This document shows, one piece after another, positions 34,381-42,938 of a stretch of 64,000 nt of DNA (its first letter is position 1; each line of letters begins with the position of its first letter). The DNA is from Bacteroidales bacterium. Its GTDB lineage: Bacteria; Bacteroidota; Bacteroidia; Bacteroidales; UBA932. Made by a program: the position numbers and the translations under genes. Location: the NCBI GenBank assembly GCA_017959005.1, contig JAGDBO010000017.1, positions 62,001-126,000 on the forward strand. The letters run 5' to 3'. Below the pieces are notes generated by a model, which ran no database searches, was not told the origin of the DNA, and worked only from the letters and a program-made list of their open reading frames with translations.

Positions 34381-36018
34381 ATGAAAAGAAGAGCGCTCAT
34401 ATTTCTCTTTGTATTTGCAATGCTGCTCCCTCTGATGATAATGAGAGAGTTCACTGCAGCTAACGAGCTGAGATATCTGAACATTGTAGACAATGCTCTG
34501 GAGAACGGTCACCTCTTTGCCTTCTATGACCACGGCATCCCTTACGCAGACAAACCGCCTCTCTATTTCTGGGTTGCAATGCTGCTTAAGAGTGTTGCCG
34601 GAAGCCACTGCATGTTCCTTCTCTCATTTGTTCTCTCCTTTCTGCCGGCCTTTGTAATCTGCTGGATTATGGACCGTTGGACGGAGGAGAAACTCAAATG
34701 TGCCATTCACGGATGTGCATACAATACAGCCGCCACCTTTATGCTGCTGAGTTCCATGCTCTTTCTGATTGGTGCCGTCTTTATGAGGATGGATATGCTG
34801 ATGACAATGTTCATTCTCCTCTCACTCTACACCTTTGCCAAGATGTACAGAAACAAGAAGGGAGCAAGAGAGGCTAAGATGAGAGAGAGAACCCATGAGG
34901 CGCGCGAGTTTAAAAGAGACCGTCTGCTGCTTCCTCTATTTGTCTTTCTTGCAATCTTTTCCAAAGGTGCGGTGGGATTTCTGGCACCTGTTTTATGCAT
35001 CATAGTCTTCCTGATTTCCGACCGTGATTTCAGGATCTGGAAATACCTCGGCTGGCGCTTTTGGACCATACTCATTCTGCTTTGCGCCGCCTGGTGGAGC
35101 ATGGTATATCTGGATGGCGGAAAGGAGTACCTCAACAATCTCCTCTTCCATCAGACAATAGACCGCGGAGTGAACTCCTTCCACCACAAAAAGAGCATTG
35201 CTTACTACCTAATCTCCTACTGGTGGATTGCCGCCCCTTGGTGTCTGCTCAATATTGTCCTGATAATTAAGGGATTCACTCACAGATATCTTGGAGGCAA
35301 CCGTGCAAAACTTATGGTATGCTCCTTCATTACAATCTTTGTAATGCTCTCACTGGTAAGCTCCAAGATTGCCATATATCTGCTTCCTGCACTGCCGTTT
35401 GTTGTATACAGTGCGGCTCAGATGCTCCCTAACTTTGAAGAGGACAGGACGGTAAAATTCCTAATCGGGATGGTTGCCGTCATCTTTATAATTCTCTTTG
35501 TATCATCCATTTTCACCTCCATTCTGGTGGCAAAGTTTGCCCCTTCCGCCGCCCTTCCAAAGCTATGGGCTCCTTATTGGGTTATACTTATACCTATCGC
35601 GATAGGAGGTGTTGCATCCCTTCTTTTCCTCAAGGCAAAAAGGACTCCTTGCGCTATAAGTGTTATTTCCGCATCTCTCTTTGTCACAATCTTTTTGGGC
35701 TCGCTCTCAATGAAGAGTCTGAACAAAACGCTTACTCCAAAAGAGGGTTGCGTTACCGCTCTGAATCTTGCACTGGAGAAGGGTTATGAATTGGCTTCAT
35801 ACGACCTCAGCGTTGCTTCAAATATGGATTACTACTTTAAGAATGACGGGCTGAGTATTAAGAGGTTGGAGAAGGAGGAGGTATTCCCGTTAAAGCATAC
35901 CATACTCTTTTTAAGAGAGAAGAGGGCAATGAAAGATACTGATATTAAGAATTTTGCAGAGGGCCGGGAGAAGGTAAGCACTGGAGACGGAATCTGCTTT
36001 GTAATCATAGATGACTGA
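34381..36018 (+). CDS. ArnT-like GT39 family glycosyltransferase
   Basis: The 545-residue protein has about twelve membrane helices and the GT-C/PMT start with FTAANELRYLNIVDNALENG (Asn-Glu at the place of the catalytic acid) and YADKPPLYFWVAML, typical of ArnT-like enzymes that transfer a sugar from a polyprenyl-phosphate carrier to lipid A or a glycan on the periplasmic side. A charged cytoplasmic loop (RNKKGAREAKMRERTHEARE) interrupts the helices. The epimerase gene starts at the stop, so the two are coupled. Confidence 0.88.
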   Translation: MKRRALIFLFVFAMLLPLMIMREFTAANELRYLNIVDNALENGHLFAFYDHGIPYADKPPLYFWVAMLLKSVAGSHCMFLLSFVLSFLPAFVICWIMDRWTEEKLKCAIHGCAYNTAATFMLLSSMLFLIGAVFMRMDMLMTMFILLSLYTFAKMYRNKKGAREAKMRERTHEAREFKRDRLLLPLFVFLAIFSKGAVGFLAPVLCIIVFLISDRDFRIWKYLGWRFWTILILLCAAWWSMVYLDGGKEYLNNLLFHQTIDRGVNSFHHKKSIAYYLISYWWIAAPWCLLNIVLIIKGFTHRYLGGNRAKLMVCSFITIFVMLSLVSSKIAIYLLPALPFVVYSAAQMLPNFEEDRTVKFLIGMVAVIFIILFVSSIFTSILVAKFAPSAALPKLWAPYWVILIPIAIGGVASLLFLKAKRTPCAISVISASLFVTIFLGSLSMKSLNKTLTPKEGCVTALNLALEKGYELASYDLSVASNMDYYFKNDGLSIKRLEKEEVFPLKHTILFLREKRAMKDTDIKNFAEGREKVSTGDGICFVIIDD

Positions 36019-36019
36019 T

Positions 36020-36997
36020 ATGAAGATACTTGTAACAGGAGCGGCAGGCTTTATAGGTTCTCACACCTGCGTGGAACTTCTAAAAAAAGGGCACACCGTA
36101 GTTGGTCTGGACAACATGAACGACTACTATGACGTCAACCTTAAAAAGGCCAGAGTGAGCCACATACGCAAAGTTGCAAAGGAGATTAAGGGCAACTTCT
36201 CCTTCACCGTAAAAGATATTGAAGACGGAGAGGGCCTTGAGAAGATTTTCCGCAAGGAGAAGTTTGACAAGGTGTGCAACCTGGCGGCCCAGGCGGGTGT
36301 CAGATACTCCTTTGAGAACCCCGTTTCATACATAAAAAGCAATCTGATTGGATTCTTCAACATACTGGAACTCTGCGTAACATACAAGGTTAAGCATCTT
36401 GTATATGCTAGTTCATCCAGCGTTTACGGCAACAACGCAAAGGTTCCTTTCTCTGAGGATGACCGCACGGACGATCCTCAGAGCCTCTATGCAGCCACCA
36501 AGAAATCCAACGAGCTTATGGCTCACGTCTACTCTCATCAGTACAACCTCAACACCACCGGACTGCGCTTCTTTACCGTTTACGGTCCCTGGGGAAGACC
36601 GGATATGGCTCCTTTCAAGTTTATGAGGATGATTATTGAGGGAGAGACAATCCAGGTTTACAACCACGGAAACCTCAGCAGAGATTTCAGTTACATAGAT
36701 GACATTGTTAAGGGGGTTGTCAAGGTCATTGAGGGGCCTAACCGCTCAAAGAGAGAGGTATACAACATAGGGAACAGTTCTCCTGTGGCTCTGATGGATT
36801 TTATAGGGTGTATAGAGAAGAGCACGGGCAAAAAGGCAAAAAAACGGATGGTTGCAATGCAACGGGGAGATGTTTATACTACATTTGCATCCGTTTCCCA
36901 TCTGAAAGAGGATTACGGCTTTGCTCCCAACACTCCGCTTCAGAGGGGTATAGATGAGTTTTATAACTGGTACAAAGCATTTTATAAAATAATTTAA
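36020..36997 (+). CDS. NAD-dependent epimerase, UDP-glucuronate 4-epimerase-like
   Basis: From the ATG at 36020 the protein has 325 residues (an ATG at 36011 overlaps the GT39 stop). It has the Rossmann motif KILVTGAAGFIGSHTC, the segment GLDNMNDYYDVNLKKAR typical of UDP-uronate epimerases, and the catalytic SLYAATKKSNE (Tyr-x3-Lys). UDP-glucuronate to UDP-galacturonate is the most likely reaction. It would then supply the sugar that the GT2 and GT39 enzymes load and transfer. Confidence 0.88.
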   Translation: MKILVTGAAGFIGSHTCVELLKKGHTVVGLDNMNDYYDVNLKKARVSHIRKVAKEIKGNFSFTVKDIEDGEGLEKIFRKEKFDKVCNLAAQAGVRYSFENPVSYIKSNLIGFFNILELCVTYKVKHLVYASSSSVYGNNAKVPFSEDDRTDDPQSLYAATKKSNELMAHVYSHQYNLNTTGLRFFTVYGPWGRPDMAPFKFMRMIIEGETIQVYNHGNLSRDFSYIDDIVKGVVKVIEGPNRSKREVYNIGNSSPVALMDFIGCIEKSTGKKAKKRMVAMQRGDVYTTFASVSHLKEDYGFAPNTPLQRGIDEFYNWYKAFYKII

Positions 36998-36998
36998 A

Positions 36999-38105
36999 AT
37001 GGAAAAAGAGACTTTTGCTCAAATGGAGATCAGCACTCGCAACGCTCTCCATAACTACAAGTATTTCAGAAGCAAACTCAATAAGAGCACTAAACTTCTC
37101 ATCCTCATCAAAGCAAACTCATACGGCCACGGCGCTGTAGATTTTGCAAAGCTTATGGAAAAGGCCGGAGCGGACTATTTTGCTGTGGCTCATCCTATTG
37201 AGGGAATTGAGCTCCGTAAGGGAGGAATAAAGAACCCTATCATTGTTCTCACTACCGGAACAGATTACTACAAGGAGATCATAGAGAATAAGTTGGAGCC
37301 TGGTATTCCGAATATGTACTCACTCAAGAAGTTTGACCAAGTGGTTAAGAAGATGGGCGTTAAGAGTTATCCGGTTCATATCAAGCTGGATACCGGTATG
37401 CACCGCCTCGGCTTTATGGAAAAGGAACTGCCGGAACTTCTGGAGTTCTTAAAGTTCCATAAAGAGATTCACGTTCAGAGTATCTACTCTCACCTGGCTG
37501 CATCTGATGAGAAGAAGTGGGATAAGTTCACCCTCTCTCAGGTAGCCCTCTATGATAAGATGGCTCCGCAGATTGACAAGGCTATAGGATACCACCCTAT
37601 CCACCACATACTCAACTCCGCAGGTATTGAGCGTTTTACTCAGTTCCAGAAGGATATGGTACGTCTGGGTATTGGCATCTACGGCGTAAGCGCTGTAGAC
37701 CAGTCTCTTGTAAAGCCTGTTGCATCACTCAAATGCAGAATACTTCAGATTAAAGAACTCTCTCCTGCAGACGGAACCGTCGGTTACGGACGCCACGGAA
37801 AGATTGACAAACCTTCCAAGATCGCAACCCTTCCGCTGGGATATGCAGACGGTATCAACCGCCACATGGGAAGAGGTGCGGCTAAGTTCTGCGTTAACGG
37901 CAAACTGGTTCCTACCATAGGCAACATCTGTATGGATATGTGTATGATAGACGTTACCGGAGTTAAGGATGTCAAAGTAGGAGATATTGTTACCGTATTC
38001 GGAGATAAGCCAACCGCAATAGACCAGGCTAAGGTGCTGGATACCATACCTTACGAGATTTACACCTCAATTGCAAAGAGGGTAAAGAGAGTGGTTGTTA
38101 AGTAA
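36999..38105 (+). CDS. alr: alanine racemase
   Basis: Alr makes D-alanine for peptidoglycan. The 368-residue protein has the PLP lysine at Lys38 (LLILIKANSYGHGAVDFAKL), the TGMHRLGF segment, VGYGRHGKIDKPSKIATLPL with the catalytic Tyr region, and GNICMDMCMIDVTGV. It begins two bases after the epimerase stop and may be co-transcribed with the glycan cassette. It converges with holA with no gap at the stops. Confidence 0.95.
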   Translation: MEKETFAQMEISTRNALHNYKYFRSKLNKSTKLLILIKANSYGHGAVDFAKLMEKAGADYFAVAHPIEGIELRKGGIKNPIIVLTTGTDYYKEIIENKLEPGIPNMYSLKKFDQVVKKMGVKSYPVHIKLDTGMHRLGFMEKELPELLEFLKFHKEIHVQSIYSHLAASDEKKWDKFTLSQVALYDKMAPQIDKAIGYHPIHHILNSAGIERFTQFQKDMVRLGIGIYGVSAVDQSLVKPVASLKCRILQIKELSPADGTVGYGRHGKIDKPSKIATLPLGYADGINRHMGRGAAKFCVNGKLVPTIGNICMDMCMIDVTGVKDVKVGDIVTVFGDKPTAIDQAKVLDTIPYEIYTSIAKRVKRVVVK

Positions 38106-39146
38106 TTAAATCAGAATTTTAGACAACAATTCATTGAGGAGGGCTCCGTCATCGGAGCTCCCTCCGTAATTGCTCTTACTCCTTAAGTCACAATCCTTTA
38201 TAAGGGATATTACATTCATTGTCTTAAAGAGAGGATAGTTCCTGGCTGCGGTCTGGTACTCCCTAACTCTCATAGTTCCAAAGACTCCCGCCTTCATGCA
38301 GGCCTGGAAGAAATCTCTCTCTCCACCCATTATGGTTGCCTGAATTACCAGAAGCTGGTTGAAGTAGAAGAACATTGCACCCAGGGTTGCCTGGATTGGA
38401 TACTTCTTGGAGTTGTTTGCAAAGACCTCTGCAATCTCAAAGCACCTCAGGCGGTTCTTCTCCCCTATTGCCTTGCATAGTTCAAACGGGTTGTAATCTC
38501 TTGAGATACCAACGTTTACCTCCACATCCTTTGCGGTGATAACCTTTCCGTCTATTCCTTTGAAGAGTTTATCTATCTCCAGAACTATCTTCCTTAAAGA
38601 GGAGCCGGTACTCTGGCTCAGCAGCTGGGCGGCATCCTGCTCAATCCTGTACCCCTTTTCAGCTACATAATCTGTTATCCACTGCGGCACCTTCCACTCG
38701 TCAAGCGCAAAAGATTCCAGCACCTCCGCCTTATCTTTCAACTTCTTATAAAAGCCGGTACGTTTGTCAAGCGCTTTGCCGGTAAAGGAGAGAACCAGAA
38801 TCGTATCGGGAGCAGGAGAGGCCAGATAATACTCAAAAGGCTGCAGAGAAGAGAGTTGCTGTGCCTCCTTCACAATAATCAGCTGATAATCTGACTCCAC
38901 CGGGTATCTTCTGCAGAGGCAGACAATCTGCCCCGCGTCCGTGTCATTGCCATATACCACGCTGAAGTTGAAGTCTTTCTGGCTCTCTGAAAGCACAGAA
39001 GAAGAGAGGGCCTCAATGACAACGTCCGCATAGTAAGGCTCCTCGCCGGCAAGGACGTAGATTTTTGCAAATCTGCGTTGCCGGATATCCTCCATTATCT
39101 GCTGGAATTTCCTCTGACTCCCCTCTTTATCTGCCTTTTGTGCCAT
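38106..39146 (-). CDS. holA: DNA polymerase III subunit delta
   Basis: HolA is the clamp-loader subunit that opens the sliding clamp. The 346-residue protein has the delta pattern: FQQIMEDIRQRRFAKIYVLA, GEEPYYADVVIEAL, DFNFSVVYGNDTDAGQIVCL, and the C-terminal helical domain around NSKKYPIQATLGAMFFYFNQ. In Bacteroidota holA commonly lies divergent from an HsdR_N-domain gene; that arrangement is kept here, but the HsdR_N domain is fused to another protein. Confidence 0.93.
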   Translation of the reverse strand: MAQKADKEGSQRKFQQIMEDIRQRRFAKIYVLAGEEPYYADVVIEALSSSVLSESQKDFNFSVVYGNDTDAGQIVCLCRRYPVESDYQLIIVKEAQQLSSLQPFEYYLASPAPDTILVLSFTGKALDKRTGFYKKLKDKAEVLESFALDEWKVPQWITDYVAEKGYRIEQDAAQLLSQSTGSSLRKIVLEIDKLFKGIDGKVITAKDVEVNVGISRDYNPFELCKAIGEKNRLRCFEIAEVFANNSKKYPIQATLGAMFFYFNQLLVIQATIMGGERDFFQACMKAGVFGTMRVREYQTAARNYPLFKTMNVISLIKDCDLRSKSNYGGSSDDGALLNELLSKILI

Positions 39147-39193
39147 AAAAAACTCAACCGGTTTTGCTCTTCAAAATTAGATAAAAAATTTGA

Positions 39194-39201
39194 TATCTTT
39201 G
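39194..39201 (+). promoter_or_regulatory. -7 element immediately before the HsdR_N-CCA gene
   Basis: TATCTTTG matches TAnnTTTG and ends four bases before the ATG at 39206, so the transcript would be leaderless or nearly so. The nearest upstream TTTG (39163-39166) is 27 bp away, longer than usual. Confidence 0.45.
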
Positions 39202-39205
39202 TGAT

Positions 39206-41011
39206 ATGGAAGAAGTCTTTGACCCGTTGAGGAAGAAATATGTGGCGCTGACGCCGGAGGAGAATGTGCGTAGGCAGATGATTACCTATCTTAATGAAAA
39301 GAGGGGTTGGCCGCTGCATCTGATGATGAGTGAGACGGAGATTAAGATTGGAGAGGTCAAGCTTAGGTGTGACATTGTCTGCTATGACAAGGATCTTAAG
39401 CCAAAGATGATTGTTGAGTGCAAGAGACCTACTGTGAAAATCACCTCAAAGACATTTGAGCAGCTCTGGAACTACGCCCTCATTCTCAAGGTGGATTACA
39501 TTGTTGCAACCAACGGAAAGAAGAGTTACTGCTGCCGTTACAACAAAAACGAGCAGAAGTATGATTTCATAGAGGATATCCCGCACTTCAATCAGAAAAA
39601 AGAGTTTCCGGATAATCCTTTCCTTAATGATGAAATCTTTCACATCATATCGGAGACTGCAGAGGAACAGGGTGTAAGATGCTTTGTAATTGGCGGTTAC
39701 GTTAGAGATTGTTTCCTTCAGAGAGAGCGTAATGATATTGACGTTGTGGTTGAGGGAAGCGGTATTGATTTGGCCAAGGCTGTGGGAGTGAAGGTAAAGA
39801 GTAAGGTATCCGTCTTCAGGAATTTTGGAACCGCAATGCTCAAATTCAAGGGGGTGGAGATTGAGTTTGTTGGAGCAAGAAGGGAGTCATACAACAGAAA
39901 TTCACGTAAGCCTATTGTAGAAGACGGCACGCTGGAAGATGATCAAAAGCGCAGAGACTTTACAGTTAACGCCCTTGCTTTCTCCTTGCAGAGAGAAGAT
40001 TACGGCAATCTGGTAGATCCGTTCGGCGGTGTTGCAGACCTCCAGAAAGGATTGCTGAGAACACCTCTGGATCCTGACGTTACATACAGTGATGACCCTT
40101 TGAGAATGATTCGCGCCGTAAGGTTTGCAAGCCAGCTCAATTTTACAATTGTACAGGAATCCATCGAGAGTATAAAGAGAAACGTCAAGAGGCTGGAAAT
40201 CCTTAGCAGGGAGAGGATTGCAGAGGAGATGCATAAGATTCTGATGTCTGAAAAACCTTCTATAGGACTCTCCCTTTTGCAGGAGACGGGGTTGATGAAC
40301 GAGTTTCTGCCGCAGATAAGTGCGTTGCAAGGCGTTGAGACTCTGGAGGGTAAGGGGCACAAAGACAACTTTGCACATACCCTGCAGGTTGTAGACAATA
40401 TCTCTCAAAAGACAGATAATCTGTGGCTTAGATGGGCCGCACTGCTTCACGATATTGGCAAACCGCTTACAAAAAAGTATGAGCCCGGGACTGGTTGGAC
40501 CTTCCACGGACACGAGATTGTAGGTGCCAAGATGGTGCCCGGAATTTTTAAGAAGATGAAGATGCCGCTGAATGAAAAAATGAAGTATGTTCAGAAACTT
40601 GTGGCGCTTCATCTTAGGCCTATCGCTCTGGTGGAGGATACCGTAACTGACTCTGCCGTAAGACGTTTACTCTTTGATGCGGGAGATGATATTGATGATT
40701 TGATGACGCTCTGCGAGGCGGATATCACCTCAAAGAACGAGGCAAAAGTGCGCCGTCACAAACAGAACTTTCTGCTGGTAAGAGAGAAACTGGTTGAGGT
40801 GGAGGCAAAGGATGCTATCCGCAACTTCAAGAATCCGGTTACCGGAGAGATGGTTATGGAATACTTTGGTATTGAGCCATCAAGGGAGATTGGAGAGATT
40901 AAGGAATATGTAAAGAACGCCATTTTGGACGGGCAGATTGAGAACAACTATGAGCAGGCCTTTGAACTTATGAAGCAGAAGGGAGCGGAGCTGGGACTTA
41001 CGAAACGTTAA
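39206..41011 (+). CDS. fusion of HsdR_N nuclease-like domain and CCA tRNA nucleotidyltransferase
   Basis: The 601-residue ORF has two parts. Residues 1-128 match the HsdR_N (PD-(D/E)XK) domain that usually stands alone next to holA: VFDPLRKKYVALTPEENVRR, Asp56 in RCDIVCYDK, and Glu71-Cys-Lys73 in MIVECKRP. Residues 136-601 are a complete CCA-adding enzyme: VIGGYVRD at 161-168, NDIDVVVEGSG with Asp177/Asp179, QKRRDFTVNALAF, and an HD domain with His415-Asp416 (AALLHDIGKP). No stop or methionine lies at the junction. The CCA part should add or repair tRNA 3' ends; the role of the other domain is unknown. Confidence 0.9.
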   Translation: MEEVFDPLRKKYVALTPEENVRRQMITYLNEKRGWPLHLMMSETEIKIGEVKLRCDIVCYDKDLKPKMIVECKRPTVKITSKTFEQLWNYALILKVDYIVATNGKKSYCCRYNKNEQKYDFIEDIPHFNQKKEFPDNPFLNDEIFHIISETAEEQGVRCFVIGGYVRDCFLQRERNDIDVVVEGSGIDLAKAVGVKVKSKVSVFRNFGTAMLKFKGVEIEFVGARRESYNRNSRKPIVEDGTLEDDQKRRDFTVNALAFSLQREDYGNLVDPFGGVADLQKGLLRTPLDPDVTYSDDPLRMIRAVRFASQLNFTIVQESIESIKRNVKRLEILSRERIAEEMHKILMSEKPSIGLSLLQETGLMNEFLPQISALQGVETLEGKGHKDNFAHTLQVVDNISQKTDNLWLRWAALLHDIGKPLTKKYEPGTGWTFHGHEIVGAKMVPGIFKKMKMPLNEKMKYVQKLVALHLRPIALVEDTVTDSAVRRLLFDAGDDIDDLMTLCEADITSKNEAKVRRHKQNFLLVREKLVEVEAKDAIRNFKNPVTGEMVMEYFGIEPSREIGEIKEYVKNAILDGQIENNYEQAFELMKQKGAELGLTKR

Positions 41012-41022
41012 AAATAAATTGT

Positions 41023-41604
41023 ATGAAAAAGTTAATGTTGTTTGCAGCCGCACTGCTGTTTTCATTTGCAGCAGTGAACGCACAAGATCCTAACCCTAAG
41101 GAAGTAAAGGGTGAAAGACCTCAGCCTCAAAGGGTTAAACCTAAGGACAGAGCAAGGGCAAATGCAGACACCCTGAACGCTTTAGTTCAGCTGGATGAGA
41201 AACAGTACAAGAAAGTCTACAAGATTTTCCTTGAGGAGGCAAACTCCATTTACGATCTGTTCCCAAATAGAAGTGGCGGAGGCAGACCTCCTATGGGAGG
41301 CGGCAGACCCGGCGGATTTAGCGGCGGCGGTGGAAGAGCACCTATGGGCGGCTACAACGGTGGCGGCGGAATGGGCGGATCTATGGGCGGTTACGGCGGA
41401 GGCAGACCTCCTATGAACGGCCAGATGAAGAGTTTCCCGGAGAAAATCAAAGAGATACAGGAGAAGAGAGAGAAGAAACTGAAGAAGACTCTCACAGAAG
41501 AACAATACAAAATCTATGAGGAGAGTGAATTTAAGAAAGGATTATCCAGAGGTTTTGGAAGAGGTCCTAGAAAGGGACAGGCTCCGGAACCTGTTCAAAT
41601 GTAA
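41023..41604 (+). CDS. secreted Gly-rich protein, DUF4890/CpxP-like
   Basis: The 193-residue protein has a Sec signal (LMLFAAALLFSFAAVNAQ). Two similar helical segments, VQLDEKQYKKVYKIFLEEA and KTLTEEQYKIYEESEFKKG, flank a Gly/Arg/Pro-rich middle of about 65 residues (residues 84-150) with repeats of GGGRPPMGG. The Leu-x-x-x-Gln-Tyr pattern recalls DUF4890 or CpxP-like periplasmic proteins. Function is unknown. It follows the CCA fusion gene by 11 bp and precedes the aldo/keto reductase by 6 bp. Confidence 0.6.
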   Translation: MKKLMLFAAALLFSFAAVNAQDPNPKEVKGERPQPQRVKPKDRARANADTLNALVQLDEKQYKKVYKIFLEEANSIYDLFPNRSGGGRPPMGGGRPGGFSGGGGRAPMGGYNGGGGMGGSMGGYGGGRPPMNGQMKSFPEKIKEIQEKREKKLKKTLTEEQYKIYEESEFKKGLSRGFGRGPRKGQAPEPVQM

Positions 41605-41610
41605 TACATT

Positions 41611-42930
41611 ATGGAAGATAAAAACATCAGCCGCCGCAAAGCGCTTAAACTATTGGGGCTGGGAGCTGTAGCTACCGTTTCCGCTATGAGTTTCAAAAAC
41701 AATCCCTTTGTGAACAACCTCCAGGCAAAAGCACTTAACGGAGAAATTACTCCTGTAGACAAACGCCGCAACATCAAAAACGGAGAGATGATCTCTATGA
41801 TTGGATTCGGCTGTATGAGATTCCCTGTCAACGGTAAGGGAAGAAACGCCCCTATTGATGTGGAACAGGCTCAGAAACTGGTAGATTACGCCTACGCTCA
41901 CGGTATCAACTACTACGATACTGCATACGTTTATCACGGCGGAAAGAGCGAGGGAGTAATTGGAAACGCTCTGAAAAAATATCCAAGAAACAGTTACTAC
42001 CTGGCAGACAAAATGCCTGGTTACTATGTAAAACAGAAAGAGGATATTCCAAGAATCTTTGAGGAGCAGCTTCAACGCTGCGGCGTGGATTACTTTGATT
42101 ACTACCTGCTTCACACACTCGGTAAAGTGAGTGATTATGACAGAGTCTATGAAGAGTTTGGCGGTTACAACTATCTGTTGGAACAGAAGAAAAAGGGCCG
42201 CATTAAAAACCTCGGTTTCTCATTCCACGGAGACAGAAATGGTTGGGACTACTTCATAGATAAACATGATTGGGACTTTGTTCAGATTCAGCTCAACTAC
42301 ATTGATTGGGCAATAGACGGAGAGTACCTCTATAACTCACTGGTAGAACGTAAAATACCTTGCATAGTTATGGAGCCTCTGCTTGGCGGAAGACTGGCAA
42401 CTCTCTCCAAAGCGGCAAACAATATGCTCCTGGAGAAAAATCCAGACAAAACCATTGCATCCTGGGCCTTCAGATACTTGGGAACTCTTCCTGGAGTTCT
42501 CGTTTCTCTGAGCGGTATGACCTATATGGAGCACCTGGAGGATAACGTTAAGACCTTCACCAACTTCAAACCTCTTAGTGCAGATGAGCAGGCTACTCTT
42601 CAAAAGGCAATCATAGAGTATCAGAAATTTAAGAGAATCAACTGCACCGCTTGCCGTTACTGCATGCCTTGTCCGTTTGAAGTTGAGATTCCGTCCGTCT
42701 TTGCCACTTATAATAAGATGGTTATGGAGAGCAACATCCCAAGCAAGGAGGATCAGAGAGAGGAGGATTACAAGAAGAGAAAGGCGGAATTCACCAAAGC
42801 CTTCAGAGAAAAATTCTCAGCAGGCGGCGCTCCTTCTCAGTGCGTAGCGTGCGGAGAATGTCTCAGCAAATGCCCTCAGCATCTGGCAATTCCAGATCTG
42901 ATGAGCTCTATCAACAAGATAATGGAGTAA
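41611..42930 (+). CDS. aldo/keto reductase with C-terminal ferredoxin-type clusters
   Basis: The 439-residue protein has a possible twin-arginine signal (ISRRKALKLLGLGAVATVSA), then an aldo/keto reductase barrel with MIGFGCMRFP, NYYDTAYVYHGGKSEG (catalytic Asp and Tyr) and IKNLGFSFHGD. The C terminus has two Cys clusters, CTACRYCMPCP and CVACGECLSKCPQHL, as in bacterial ferredoxin-linked AKRs of anaerobes. The substrate is unknown. If the signal is used, the enzyme is exported folded; a cleavage site is not clear. Confidence 0.88.
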   Translation: MEDKNISRRKALKLLGLGAVATVSAMSFKNNPFVNNLQAKALNGEITPVDKRRNIKNGEMISMIGFGCMRFPVNGKGRNAPIDVEQAQKLVDYAYAHGINYYDTAYVYHGGKSEGVIGNALKKYPRNSYYLADKMPGYYVKQKEDIPRIFEEQLQRCGVDYFDYYLLHTLGKVSDYDRVYEEFGGYNYLLEQKKKGRIKNLGFSFHGDRNGWDYFIDKHDWDFVQIQLNYIDWAIDGEYLYNSLVERKIPCIVMEPLLGGRLATLSKAANNMLLEKNPDKTIASWAFRYLGTLPGVLVSLSGMTYMEHLEDNVKTFTNFKPLSADEQATLQKAIIEYQKFKRINCTACRYCMPCPFEVEIPSVFATYNKMVMESNIPSKEDQREEDYKKRKAEFTKAFREKFSAGGAPSQCVACGECLSKCPQHLAIPDLMSSINKIME

Positions 42931-42938
42931 CCTTTAGG

